Shown piece after piece: positions 24,702 to 32,353 of a stretch of 64,000 nt of DNA; position 1 is the stretch's first letter, and every line of letters starts with the position of its first letter. A model generated the notes under the pieces. It was not told the origin of the DNA and ran no database searches. It saw only the letters and a program-made list of their open reading frames with translations. A program made the translations under genes and the position numbers. The stretch lies in assembly GCA_002713145.1 (NCBI GenBank), contig PAVS01000014.1:1-64000 (forward strand), written 5' to 3'. The stretch is from Halobacteriovoraceae bacterium (GTDB lineage Bacteria; Bdellovibrionota; Bacteriovoracia; Bacteriovoracales; Bacteriovoracaceae).

Positions 24702-25843
24702 TGTTAATAGATGAAAGTTACACAGAAATAAGAGATATGATGAGTAAGTTTGCGGACAGTGAAGTTGCTCCTCTCGCTGAAGAGATTGACCGCAAAAGTA
24801 AAATCCCTGACTCACTTAAAGCCAAGATGGCAGAAAACGGTTTTATGGGAATTTTTATTCCTGAAGAGTATGGTGGAGCCGGTATGGATTATATGTCCTA
24901 TGGGATCATGATCGAAGAGATTTCCAGGGCTTGTGCTTCAAGTGGTGTCTTTCTCTCGGCCCATAACTCACTTGCTGTGTGGCCAATCCTTACTTATGGA
25001 ACAGAAGAACAGAAGAAGAAATACCTCCCTCAAATGGCGACTGGTGAAAAAGTAGGATGTTTCTGCTTGTCTGAACCTAATGCAGGGAGTGACCCAGGAA
25101 CATTAACTCTTTTTGCTGAAGATAAAGGCGATCATTTCGAACTCAATGGAACCAAAAACTGGATCACCAATGGTGGGGAAGCCGATGTCGCAGTTGTTAT
25201 GGCCAAAACCACAAAATCGAATGACCATAGAGGTATTACTGCTTTTATCGTTGATACCAATTTAGAGGGCTTTAAGGTACAAAAGTTAGAAGAAAAACTA
25301 GGTATTAAAGGGTCTTCAACAGCTCAAATTCATTTTGATAAAGTAAAAGTTCCTAAAGAAAATGTTTTGGGAGAACTTGAGAAAGGCTTCAAAGTTGCTC
25401 TATCTACTTTGGATGGAGGACGTATAGGGATTGGTGCTCAAGCCATTGGTATCGCTGAAGCTGCCTTTAGGTATGCAAGAATGTATGCCACTCAGAGAGT
25501 TCAATTTGGAAACCCCATTTCTCATTTACAGGCAATACAATTTAAAATCGCAGATATGAGCACTAAAATAAGTGCGGCCAGACTGCTTGTTGAGAAAGCC
25601 TCGGCCATGAAAGATGCTGGTGTTCCTTATAGTAAGGAAGCTGCTCAAGCTAAGCTTTTTGCTAGTGAAGCGTGTATGTGGATCACGACTCAGGCAATTC
25701 AAGCTTTAGGAGGAAATGGTTATTCTAAAGAGTATCCAGTAGAGCGCTACTTTAGAGATGCTAAGATTTGTGAAATTTATGAAGGGACTTCAGAAATTCA
25801 GCGTATTGTCATAGCGAGTAATGAATTCAAGTCGATTCAATAA
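24701..25843 (+). CDS. Short-chain acyl-CoA dehydrogenase (butyryl-CoA type)
   Basis: 380 residues with the standard three-domain ACAD layout. It has the FAD-binding block CLSEPNAGSDPGT, the WITNGGEADVAVV strand and ALGGNGYSKEYPVERYFRDAK. The catalytic glutamate is in CEIYEGTSEIQRIVI near residue 366, the position used by short- and medium-chain enzymes. It makes the enoyl-CoA in beta-oxidation and passes electrons to ETF, which is not encoded in this window. It is coupled to hbd, consistent with a C4 specialisation (inference). Confidence 0.92.
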   Translation: MLIDESYTEIRDMMSKFADSEVAPLAEEIDRKSKIPDSLKAKMAENGFMGIFIPEEYGGAGMDYMSYGIMIEEISRACASSGVFLSAHNSLAVWPILTYGTEEQKKKYLPQMATGEKVGCFCLSEPNAGSDPGTLTLFAEDKGDHFELNGTKNWITNGGEADVAVVMAKTTKSNDHRGITAFIVDTNLEGFKVQKLEEKLGIKGSSTAQIHFDKVKVPKENVLGELEKGFKVALSTLDGGRIGIGAQAIGIAEAAFRYARMYATQRVQFGNPISHLQAIQFKIADMSTKISAARLLVEKASAMKDAGVPYSKEAAQAKLFASEACMWITTQAIQALGGNGYSKEYPVERYFRDAKICEIYEGTSEIQRIVIASNEFKSIQ

Positions 25844-25913
25844 TAGAACTTGGCAATAAACCTTTAAAAATGCTAAGTTAGCGTGTTGTTTGAAAAATTT
25901 TAGGGAGTTATTT

Positions 25914-26978
25914 ATGGCGCGTGCCAAAAAAGTTACTAAGAAAAAAGTTACCAAAAAAGCAGTGAAGAAAAAAACAAAAAAAGCGGCGAAAAAAACGTCC
26001 AAAAAAGCTGCAAAGAAAAAAGTAACGACTAAGAAAAAAGCGGCTAAAAAAGCAGCCAAGAAAAAGACGACCAAAAAAACAACTGCCAAAAAGAAAGCCG
26101 CTAAAAAAGCGAAAAAAACCACAAAGAAAAAAGTAGCGAAAAAAGCGGCTAAGAAAAAAACAACAAAAAAAACAACCGCAAAAAAGAAAGCCGCTAAAAA
26201 AGCGAAAAAAACCACGAAGAAAAAAGTAGCAAAAAAAGCGGCTAAAAAAGTTAAAAAGACGGCCAAAAAAGTAGCAAAAAAAGCAGCGAAGAAAGTCAAA
26301 AAAACCGCTAAAAAAGTGGCTAAGAAAGCCAAAGCAACGACCGCTAGCAAGAAAGCTAAAAAAACCACGAAGAAAACAACTAAAACTAAAGCTGCTAAAG
26401 AGAGCAAAGCTGATAAGAAAGTTGAAGAAGCAGAGGTCGCGGCTAAGCCAGTTAAAACTAAGAAGTCTAAAAAAGAAGAAAAAGCTTCTTCTAAAGCAGA
26501 GATCAAAGAAGCAGAAAATAAAGTTCAAGAAGAGATTGAGAATCTCGGTGAAAATTTTTCTTGGGATGAAATTGCGGATGCAATTTCGACTCTTGATTTT
26601 TTTGTAGATCACCGCTCAGATGATTGTTCTGAGAAAGGCTGTGATAACTTAAGAACAACTCAGCAATACTGCAGACTTCACTATATTTCCAATTGGCATG
26701 AAATTAAAAGAAAGCGCGAGATTCTTAAAGAGGGAAGATTGCAAGAGTATATTGAAGAGCTTATTGCAAAATACCCGCCTAAGTTTATTGAAGCTATTGT
26801 TTCAGACCTACAAGACGAAAAAGAATTCTATAAAGCCTTGAGTGAACTAAATATCGCTTCTGAGCTCGAGTTTGAAGACGATTATGATAATCCTGATAGT
26901 GTGGATGATGACGATAATGATGATGTGGATCAAGAGACCAGATCATATGTTCCTACCAATCGCTTTAACGAAGATTAG
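25914..26978 (+). CDS. Histone-H1-like Lys/Ala-rich protein fused to a C-terminal domain with a C-C-C-H motif
   Basis: 354 residues from ATG 25914, which has AGGGAG 8 nt upstream; an earlier in-frame ATG at 25890 lacks one. Residues 1-160 are almost only Lys, Ala, Thr and Val in AAKK/TTKK repeats, like the tails of histone H1 and bacterial H1-like proteins (AlgP, Hc1), and should bind DNA or RNA. After an acidic hinge, residues 218-300 form a distinct helical domain containing DDCSEKGCDNLRTTQQYCRL then H (C-x4-C-x9-C-x2-H), a possible zinc site. The last 50 residues are very acidic (DDDDNDDVD). I recall similar Lys-rich-plus-domain proteins in Bdellovibrionota, but no defined function. Confidence 0.85.
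   Translation: MARAKKVTKKKVTKKAVKKKTKKAAKKTSKKAAKKKVTTKKKAAKKAAKKKTTKKTTAKKKAAKKAKKTTKKKVAKKAAKKKTTKKTTAKKKAAKKAKKTTKKKVAKKAAKKVKKTAKKVAKKAAKKVKKTAKKVAKKAKATTASKKAKKTTKKTTKTKAAKESKADKKVEEAEVAAKPVKTKKSKKEEKASSKAEIKEAENKVQEEIENLGENFSWDEIADAISTLDFFVDHRSDDCSEKGCDNLRTTQQYCRLHYISNWHEIKRKREILKEGRLQEYIEELIAKYPPKFIEAIVSDLQDEKEFYKALSELNIASELEFEDDYDNPDSVDDDDNDDVDQETRSYVPTNRFNED
26058..26333 (+). repeat. Tandem coding repeats in the H1-like gene (2 x 93 bp, then 2 x 45 bp)
   Basis: A 31-codon unit is present at 26058-26150 and 26151-26243 with only scattered third-base differences. A 15-codon unit encoding KKVKKTAKKVAKKA plus one variable residue follows at 26244-26288 and 26289-26333. The near-identity of the long copies points to recent slippage or unequal crossover, so length variation between strains is likely. 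Confidence 0.85.
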
Positions 26979-26991
26979 AAAAAATAACTAT

Positions 26992-27456
26992 TTATTCTAG
27001 AGAAATATCTTTTTGCAAAATAGCCTCGGCTTGAAGACTCAAAGAGATATTTTCTCTGGTGACTTTGTAATAAAAAGTTGAACCTTTATACTGGTTTTCC
27101 GTCCACATTGAATTAAATTCAGACCATTCTTCAGTAGCAAAAATATCATCAAAAATCAGGCCCACTAAATTGATAAGATCTTCGAGAACCTTCTTAAACT
27201 CTTTGGAAGTTGGAAGAATATCATGGGAGATAAAGAGGGTGATGGGGGCAATCATTTGATCTTTTTTATGTAAAAGTGAAACAATCACTACAAATTCATC
27301 TTTATAGTTTTCTCCATAGACCTCAAAAAAACGGTTTTGCTCGTCGCACTGGGCTCGATAGACGTCATTTAATGTCTTAGTTACTTCCTCTAGCCATTCC
27401 ATAGGTAAGGGGTTGCGTTTTTGATTGTGTTCTTGATTCAGCCTTCCAAAATACAT
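26992..27456 (-). CDS. Hypothetical cytosolic protein
   Basis: 154 residues with no signal peptide, membrane segment or recognised motif. It starts MYFGRLNQEHNQKRNPLPMEW and has mixed alpha/beta character with many acidic and aromatic residues. A good AAAGGATTAAC precedes the ATG, so it is likely a real gene. It ends 13 bp from the H1-like gene in convergent orientation and starts about 100 bp from the divergent thiolase gene. Function unknown. Confidence 0.7.
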   Translation of the reverse strand: MYFGRLNQEHNQKRNPLPMEWLEEVTKTLNDVYRAQCDEQNRFFEVYGENYKDEFVVIVSLLHKKDQMIAPITLFISHDILPTSKEFKKVLEDLINLVGLIFDDIFATEEWSEFNSMWTENQYKGSTFYYKVTRENISLSLQAEAILQKDISLE

Positions 27457-27558
27457 GTTAATCCTTTGTAATTAAACGCAAAATAGCAGAATTTCCCTTT
27501 CAAAACAATTAGATTTTGCATAAAATCCAGTTGATTTAACTTTAATAAAGGAGCATTT

Positions 27559-28719
27559 ATGAGCGTATATATTCTAGGCGGAGCAAGAACCCCACAAGGT
27601 AGTTTTTTGGGAAGTTTGAGTACGGTACCGGCCCCTAAGCTTGGGAGTGTTGCCATAGAAGGTGCTCTAGAAAATGCAAAAATTTCTAAAGAAAAAGTTA
27701 AAGAAGTTTTCATGGGAAATGTTCTTCAAGCTGGAGTTGGGCAAGCTCCTGCAAGACAAGCCACTTTATTTGCTGGTTTAAGTGAAGACGTGCAAACCAC
27801 AACGGTGAATAAAGTTTGTGGCTCCGGCATGCAGTCTGTTATTTTAGGAGCAAAATCAATTCTTTGCGATGATAAAGATATTGTTGTTGCTGGTGGAATG
27901 GAGAATATGTCTCTTGCACCTCATCTTCTTCCTAACTCAAGAAGTGGTTTTAAGTTTGGTGAAACTCAACTTAAAGATGCCATGCAATGGGATGGACTTT
28001 GGGATGTTTATTCAAATCGCGCCATGGGAAATTGTGCTGAGGAATGCACCAAAAAATATGATCTCACTCGTGAAGCTCAAGATAATTACGCCATTGAATC
28101 TTTTAAGCGTGCTCAAAAAGCACAAGCGGATGGAGTCTTTAAATCTGAAATCAAGCCAGTTACGATTAAAACTCGTAAGGGTGATATTGAGGTCAGTGAA
28201 GATGAGGGACCAGGCAAAGTTATGTTTGATAAAGTTCCAAGTCTCAGACCTGCATTTGATAAAGAAGGAACGATTACTGCTGCAAATGCCTCAACTATTA
28301 ATGATGGTGCCTGTGCCCTTGTTCTCGGGGGAGAGTCGGTTAAGGACCAAGCTAAATTTAAAATTCTAGGGTGGGCCGGACATGCGCAAAACCCAACTTG
28401 GTTTACCACAGCTCCTGTTGAAGCGGTCAGAAAGAATTTAGCCAAGCTTGATCTCAGTGTTGAAGACATCGACTATTGGGAAATTAATGAAGCTTTTGCC
28501 GCAGTAAGCATGGTGGCGATAAATGAATTAAAATTAAATCAAGAAAAAGTAAATGTTCATGGTGGTGGAGTGAGTCTTGGTCATCCCATCGGGACCAGTG
28601 GGGCAAGAATTATTCTAAGCCTTATGAATGTACTTGAAAGAAATAATGGAAAAAGAGGCTGTGCTGCCATTTGTATTGGTGGTGGGGAAGCCCTAAGTAT
28701 TGTTATAGAAAGAATGTAA
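27559..28719 (+). CDS. atoB: Acetyl-CoA C-acetyltransferase (thiolase)
   Basis: 386 residues. The thiolase residues are clear: acyl-accepting Cys in VCGSGMQSVILG near 89, NEAFAAVS near 312, His in GGGVSLGHPIGTSGARI near 343 and the second Cys in CIGGGEALS near 374. The start (ILGGARTPQGSFLGSL) resembles biosynthetic/acetoacetyl-CoA thiolases rather than FadA. With hbd and the ACAD at 23.8-25.8 kb it completes a short-chain cycle, though it sits in a separate transcription unit. AAAGGAGC precedes the ATG. The regulator gene follows after 7 bp. Confidence 0.9.
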   Translation: MSVYILGGARTPQGSFLGSLSTVPAPKLGSVAIEGALENAKISKEKVKEVFMGNVLQAGVGQAPARQATLFAGLSEDVQTTTVNKVCGSGMQSVILGAKSILCDDKDIVVAGGMENMSLAPHLLPNSRSGFKFGETQLKDAMQWDGLWDVYSNRAMGNCAEECTKKYDLTREAQDNYAIESFKRAQKAQADGVFKSEIKPVTIKTRKGDIEVSEDEGPGKVMFDKVPSLRPAFDKEGTITAANASTINDGACALVLGGESVKDQAKFKILGWAGHAQNPTWFTTAPVEAVRKNLAKLDLSVEDIDYWEINEAFAAVSMVAINELKLNQEKVNVHGGGVSLGHPIGTSGARIILSLMNVLERNNGKRGCAAICIGGGEALSIVIERM

Positions 28720-28726
28720 GGAAGTC

Positions 28727-29806
28727 ATGGCGACAGAAGCGACTCAAAAAAAAGCAGCAGCAGCAGATGCAAAGTCTGGATTAAGAAGACTCAAGCCATC
28801 TGAAGTTTTGTTTAATGATGGGGAGCAGGCCAATTCTTTATTTATCATTCAAAAAGGTCAACTCAGACTTTATAAACCCAAAGGAAAAGGTTTCATCGAA
28901 ATTGCCGTTCTTCGTGCGGGAGAAGTTATTGGTGAGATGGCCTATTTTGATCAATCCGGTGGGGGAAAGCGCTCTTGTGCCGCTATGGCCATGGTCAGCT
29001 CTGAAGTGATCGAAATATCTTTTCCAGCTTTTGCAAAAACGATGCAGGGGCTTAATCCATGGTTTAAAACTATTATTAACACTCTCGCGGATAGATTGAG
29101 ATCAACGAACGCGAGAGTCAAAGAGCTTGAATCCAATTCTACTTCAGTAAATTATTCAACGGGCCAGCATAAGGGCTACGAGTTTCTTAAATCAAATGAT
29201 GTTATCAAGATTCTTGGAATGCTCTTTCTCGTTTATAAATCTCATGGTGAAGATCATGCTGAGGGATATGCTATCAATAAGCGAACCCTCGATCTCTATT
29301 CTCATGAAATATTTGGGATTATTGAATCTAAACTAGATGAAATGATGATTATCTTAGAAGATATTGGTTTGATGAAAAAAGTGAATGATAGTGAAGGCAA
29401 GCCCAATGTCTATGTGATCAGTGATCTAAACGCCCTTAGAGGTTATTTCATTTTTTATAATACTGAGAAACATTTATCTGAAAATAAAAAATTAAAAATC
29501 TCAAAAAACGCACAAATTTTCCTAGAGAATATCTTTAAAAAATTAGTCAATAATCCCCCTGCTGAAGAAGGGATGACGAGTGTGAATGTAAGTGATCTAC
29601 TTAATTTTTGGAAACAGCAGAAACAAAATATCACCATTGAAAGTCTCCATGAAGCGCGCGCCCATGGGATTGTAGGTGAGGCTTTAATTGGTGATGATGA
29701 GCAAATTTCGCTTCAAGTGGATTTTGTTAAACTCAAAAAACTACTTCCCAATATTCAATTTATGAATCGTATCCAAGCCTCTAACGAAGAAAAAGCAAAC
29801 TATTAA
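28727..29806 (+). CDS. Cyclic-nucleotide-binding-domain protein without a recognised HTH
   Basis: 359 residues. After an Ala/Lys-rich start, residues 20-125 are a cNMP-binding beta roll (EVLFNDGEQANSLFIIQKGQ ... VLRAGEVIGEMAYF ... KRSCAAMAM). The phosphate-cassette equivalent has GEM and an R-S pair but is not canonical, so the ligand is uncertain. The next helix and about 220 further residues do not show the Crp/Fnr helix-turn-helix that I would expect near the end. The C-terminal half looks helical and may hold winged-helix-like segments, but I cannot assign it. It is probably co-transcribed with the thiolase (7-bp gap). Confidence 0.8.
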   Translation: MATEATQKKAAAADAKSGLRRLKPSEVLFNDGEQANSLFIIQKGQLRLYKPKGKGFIEIAVLRAGEVIGEMAYFDQSGGGKRSCAAMAMVSSEVIEISFPAFAKTMQGLNPWFKTIINTLADRLRSTNARVKELESNSTSVNYSTGQHKGYEFLKSNDVIKILGMLFLVYKSHGEDHAEGYAINKRTLDLYSHEIFGIIESKLDEMMIILEDIGLMKKVNDSEGKPNVYVISDLNALRGYFIFYNTEKHLSENKKLKISKNAQIFLENIFKKLVNNPPAEEGMTSVNVSDLLNFWKQQKQNITIESLHEARAHGIVGEALIGDDEQISLQVDFVKLKKLLPNIQFMNRIQASNEEKANY

Positions 29807-29812
29807 AAAAGA

Positions 29813-29831
29813 AGGCGCTTTCCTTGCGCCT
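29813..29831 (-). terminator. Terminator between convergent genes
   Basis: AGGCGC and GCGCCT flank a 7-nt loop. On the minus strand it is followed by TTCTTTTTTAATAG, so it ends the transcript of the three secreted-protein genes. On the plus strand the tail is G-rich and weaker. Confidence 0.7.
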
Positions 29832-29855
29832 GGGTTTGGTGAGAGTGAGAGAGTG

Positions 29856-30314
29856 TTAGTTGCACACTGGTGCGTATTTTTGTTTGACTGTAATCTTTGT
29901 ATTTTCTAATTCATATTGCCCATTAGAAGTAAGCTTTGTTTTCAATTCAACAGTACAAATTCGATTATCTTTAAAAAACTCGACCTCAAACTTAGACTTT
30001 GTTCCATTGTTTTTGGTCCTAGTCATTTGCTCAACAAGAATCGGTTCAACAATTGAAAAAATAGCATAACTAATCTTATTATCTATTTTTGCTCTTAGTG
30101 TCGTATAATCTTTGCTTGAGATTTCACTGATTTCAATAATATTTTGCTCGTTAACTTGAAGCTTATTTTTCAAAAAGCTCTTTACAGAGCGATCTATTAC
30201 ACACTCTCTTTTATGAGCATAAGATATAGCTTTACACTCTTCGATGACTTGATTTAAATCTCCTGCAAACACATTTCCAAGAGTCATGATTAAAATTAAA
30301 AATAACGTTTTCAT
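29856..30314 (-). CDS. Secreted paralogue C of a three-gene family
   Basis: 152 residues with signal peptide MKTLFLILIMTLGNVFA. The mature protein has Cys pairs (EECKAISYAHKREC), a central FSIVEPILVEQMTR segment and FFKDNRICTVELKTKL, and ends TVKQKYAPVCN, identical to the two upstream paralogues. AAGGAAATATT precedes the ATG. It is the most diverged of the three. The five cysteines and export signal suggest a small disulfide-stabilised periplasmic or released protein. No known family. Confidence 0.8.
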   Translation of the reverse strand: MKTLFLILIMTLGNVFAGDLNQVIEECKAISYAHKRECVIDRSVKSFLKNKLQVNEQNIIEISEISSKDYTTLRAKIDNKISYAIFSIVEPILVEQMTRTKNNGTKSKFEVEFFKDNRICTVELKTKLTSNGQYELENTKITVKQKYAPVCN

Positions 30315-30352
30315 AATATTTCCTTTTATTCTTTAATTAATTCGTTTTTTTA

Positions 30353-30793
30353 TTAGTTACAAACTGGTGCGTATTTTTGCTTCACAGTCGTCGTTTTTGT
30401 TTTGATACTGTTTTTTACTTTTACTTTTAAGTTCACCGTACAAAATTGACCATCTCTATTAAATTGAACATCGTAATTAAATTTTGTGTCAATACATCCC
30501 AACTCCTTTAAGTCTTTAAAGGTGAGTTGCTTATCTATAAGAGTTGAAGCAACTATAATCGGGCTGAGAAGAGCTAGAGCAACAGATGATTTAGCTGAAG
30601 TAAATTTTGTATAATCAAGTAATTCTAAATGAACCAAATCTTCTTTTTCTATATTCAACTTAGTCTGCATAAAGTTTTCTATTGCTTCTTCAGCCGGTGT
30701 TCTGTCCGAGTAATAATGGTCACAAGCGTTTTGAGAAGCCATTGCTGTTGTTAGTGAAGAGAGAATAAGTAGTGTCGTTAAAAGCGTTTTCAT
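30353..30793 (-). CDS. Secreted paralogue B of a three-gene family
   Basis: 146 residues, signal peptide MKTLLTTLLILSSLTTAMA. The mature part contains AIENFMQTKLNIEKEDLVHLE, ALALLSPIIVASTL, and FNRDGQFCTVNLKVKVK before the shared TVKQKYAPVCN end. It is closest to paralogue A (30831-31283). The 38 bp downstream and the ribosome-site region are nearly the same as those between B and A, showing that the duplicated unit included the spacer. Function unknown. Confidence 0.82.
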   Translation of the reverse strand: MKTLLTTLLILSSLTTAMASQNACDHYYSDRTPAEEAIENFMQTKLNIEKEDLVHLELLDYTKFTSAKSSVALALLSPIIVASTLIDKQLTFKDLKELGCIDTKFNYDVQFNRDGQFCTVNLKVKVKNSIKTKTTTVKQKYAPVCN

Positions 30794-30830
30794 AATATTT
30801 CCTTTTATTTTTTAATAAATTCGTTTTTTA

Positions 30831-31283
30831 TTAGTTACAAACTGGTGCGTATTTTTGTTTTACAGTTGAATGATAGTGATATGGATTTGGATCTAATAAA
30901 TCTTGCTTTATTTTTACCATAAGATTAACTGAACAAAACTCATGTCCTCTGTTAAATTCAACGCGTATTTTGTTTTTAGCATTGTTATAGGACATGCAGC
31001 CAGGAACTTTACTGATTCTATCTCCCTCAATGATTGATCCGGCAATAATAACAGGTGAAAGAACAATAGCCGCTGCGAAGTTTTTACGTGAAATAAAGTT
31101 TTTACTTTCAAGTATTTCTAAATGAACAATATCTTCTTTCACAATTCCAAGTTTAGTTTGCATAAAATTTTCCACTGCATCTTGAGTAGCATAAGGTCTT
31201 GATGTGGGAGAACATCCGTCCTGAGAAGCGATAGCCGAAGTTAGAGTTGATAAGATTAAGAGAGTTGCTAATAATGTTTTCAT
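30831..31283 (-). CDS. Secreted paralogue A of a three-gene family
   Basis: 150 residues from the ATG at 31283, which follows CAAAGGAAAAAAAC and starts directly with signal peptide MKTLLATLLILSTLTSAIA; a longer frame from 31340 has no ribosome site. It shares DAVENFMQTKLGIVKEDIVHLE, a Ala/Ile-rich LSPVIIAGSII block, FNRGHEFCSVNLMVKIK and the C-terminal TVKQKYAPVCN with its neighbours. It is first in the likely three-gene transcript. Confidence 0.82.
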   Translation of the reverse strand: MKTLLATLLILSTLTSAIASQDGCSPTSRPYATQDAVENFMQTKLGIVKEDIVHLEILESKNFISRKNFAAAIVLSPVIIAGSIIEGDRISKVPGCMSYNNAKNKIRVEFNRGHEFCSVNLMVKIKQDLLDPNPYHYHSTVKQKYAPVCN

Positions 31284-31373
31284 GTTTTTTTCCTTTGTTG
31301 GGTACGAAAGAAAATTAACACGAGGCAGAAAAAGATGCACTTATTCTGAGTACAATCTGTTCCCATTTTGAGA

Positions 31374-31398
31374 CCAGTGTGAAAAACCTTCACACTGG
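31374..31398 (-). terminator. Perfect 10-bp inverted repeat at the end of the amidotransferase gene
   Basis: CCAGTGTGAA and TTCACACTGG flank AAACC. It lies 18 bp past the stop of the minus-strand gene at 31416. No T-run follows on either strand, so it is a weak intrinsic terminator, or an RNA stabiliser or operator for the paralogue promoter region upstream of 31283. Confidence 0.5.
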
Positions 31399-31415
31399 CT
31401 ATTTAAGTTGTTGAA

Positions 31416-32246
31416 TTATTTAGATTTATTTCGTTTGCATGAGTTATCCAAAACCCATGAAAAGATACGCGAGTTTTCGTCTCCGCGGTCAATTTCAGGA
31501 TGAAATTGAGTGGCGACAATAGGGCGGTTATCGAATTCGATAGCTTCGGCGATACGTCCCTTATTAGAAGTGGCCGTGATTTTAATATGTGGCCAGCGCT
31601 CAGCTTGGTGCTTTTTAAAGTAGGGGACTCTCAACCCTTGGTGATGATTTTTATAACCATAAAAAGAGCTATAATTTAAAACCTGTCCAATCAGTGAATC
31701 ACTATCAGGGATAGAGATTTTATCTTGCAGTCTTCTTCTATTAGGAATACCAATTTCTTTATTTATATCAATATAGAGGGGGATGCCTTGAGAGACAGTG
31801 AGAATTTGCATCCCTCTACAAATTGCTAGTAGGGGAAGCTTGTTATTGTTTTTATTGCTAAAATAATTTCCTAGCACATTCATCTCAAAAGGATCTCTTC
31901 TCTTTCCATCTCGAGTGTAGTCCACTAAGTAATCCAGACGGTCCAGGTGAGCTCTAAGATCTTCTTCCACATCATCTTTGTAATATTTGGGATCAATATC
32001 AACACCACCGGGAATGATGATGGCATCTAGAGAATCAAAATTTTGTTTGATGTTTTTTTTCCACATATCCACAAAGCGCACTCTTTGGTTATGTTTACGG
32101 GCAACTTTTTTAAGGGAATTTTTGATGGCCCTATCACAATCGGAAGTACATCCAATGGTTAAGGTTTGTTCTGTTTTACAGCTGACCTCATAACTAAAGA
32201 CAGTCGTGCTCAAAAAGGCGAGTAAAAACGCCAAGTATAATCTCAT
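31416..32246 (-). CDS. Secreted class-I glutamine-amidotransferase-like hydrolase (PuuD/C26 type)
   Basis: 276 residues with signal peptide MRLYLAFLLAFLSTTVFS. The fold signature is IIIPGGVDIDPKYY, nucleophile Cys143 in LLAICRGMQIL, NHHQGLRVP near 200, and His249-Pro-Glu251 in ATQFHPE. The NHHQ and GGVDIDP blocks match gamma-glutamyl-GABA hydrolases (peptidase C26) better than biosynthetic amidotransferases. Those are cytosolic, so the signal peptide suggests it cleaves gamma-glutamyl bonds in the periplasm or outside. AAGGAG precedes the ATG. Substrate unknown. Confidence 0.87.
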   Translation of the reverse strand: MRLYLAFLLAFLSTTVFSYEVSCKTEQTLTIGCTSDCDRAIKNSLKKVARKHNQRVRFVDMWKKNIKQNFDSLDAIIIPGGVDIDPKYYKDDVEEDLRAHLDRLDYLVDYTRDGKRRDPFEMNVLGNYFSNKNNNKLPLLAICRGMQILTVSQGIPLYIDINKEIGIPNRRRLQDKISIPDSDSLIGQVLNYSSFYGYKNHHQGLRVPYFKKHQAERWPHIKITATSNKGRIAEAIEFDNRPIVATQFHPEIDRGDENSRIFSWVLDNSCKRNKSK

Positions 32247-32353
32247 AATAAACTCCTTATGGAGTTATTATCTCTAAAGGGCGTATCAGATTCAAGATAG
32301 AACTTTGTTCATACTGTTACGGGTCAAGTTAGACAAAGTTTTGAAGTGTTGCT

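Noticed and set aside
25790..26612. Long open frames on the minus strand opposite the Lys-rich gene
   Set aside because: They arise because the AAA/AAG/GCN-rich strand reads as Phe/Leu/Ala on the complement. No ribosome site is present and the plus-strand gene has a clear start and folded C-terminal domain.
23841..28719. A single continuous butyrate operon from hbd to thiolase
   Set aside because: The H1-like gene and a minus-strand gene interrupt it, so at least two separate transcription units are present.
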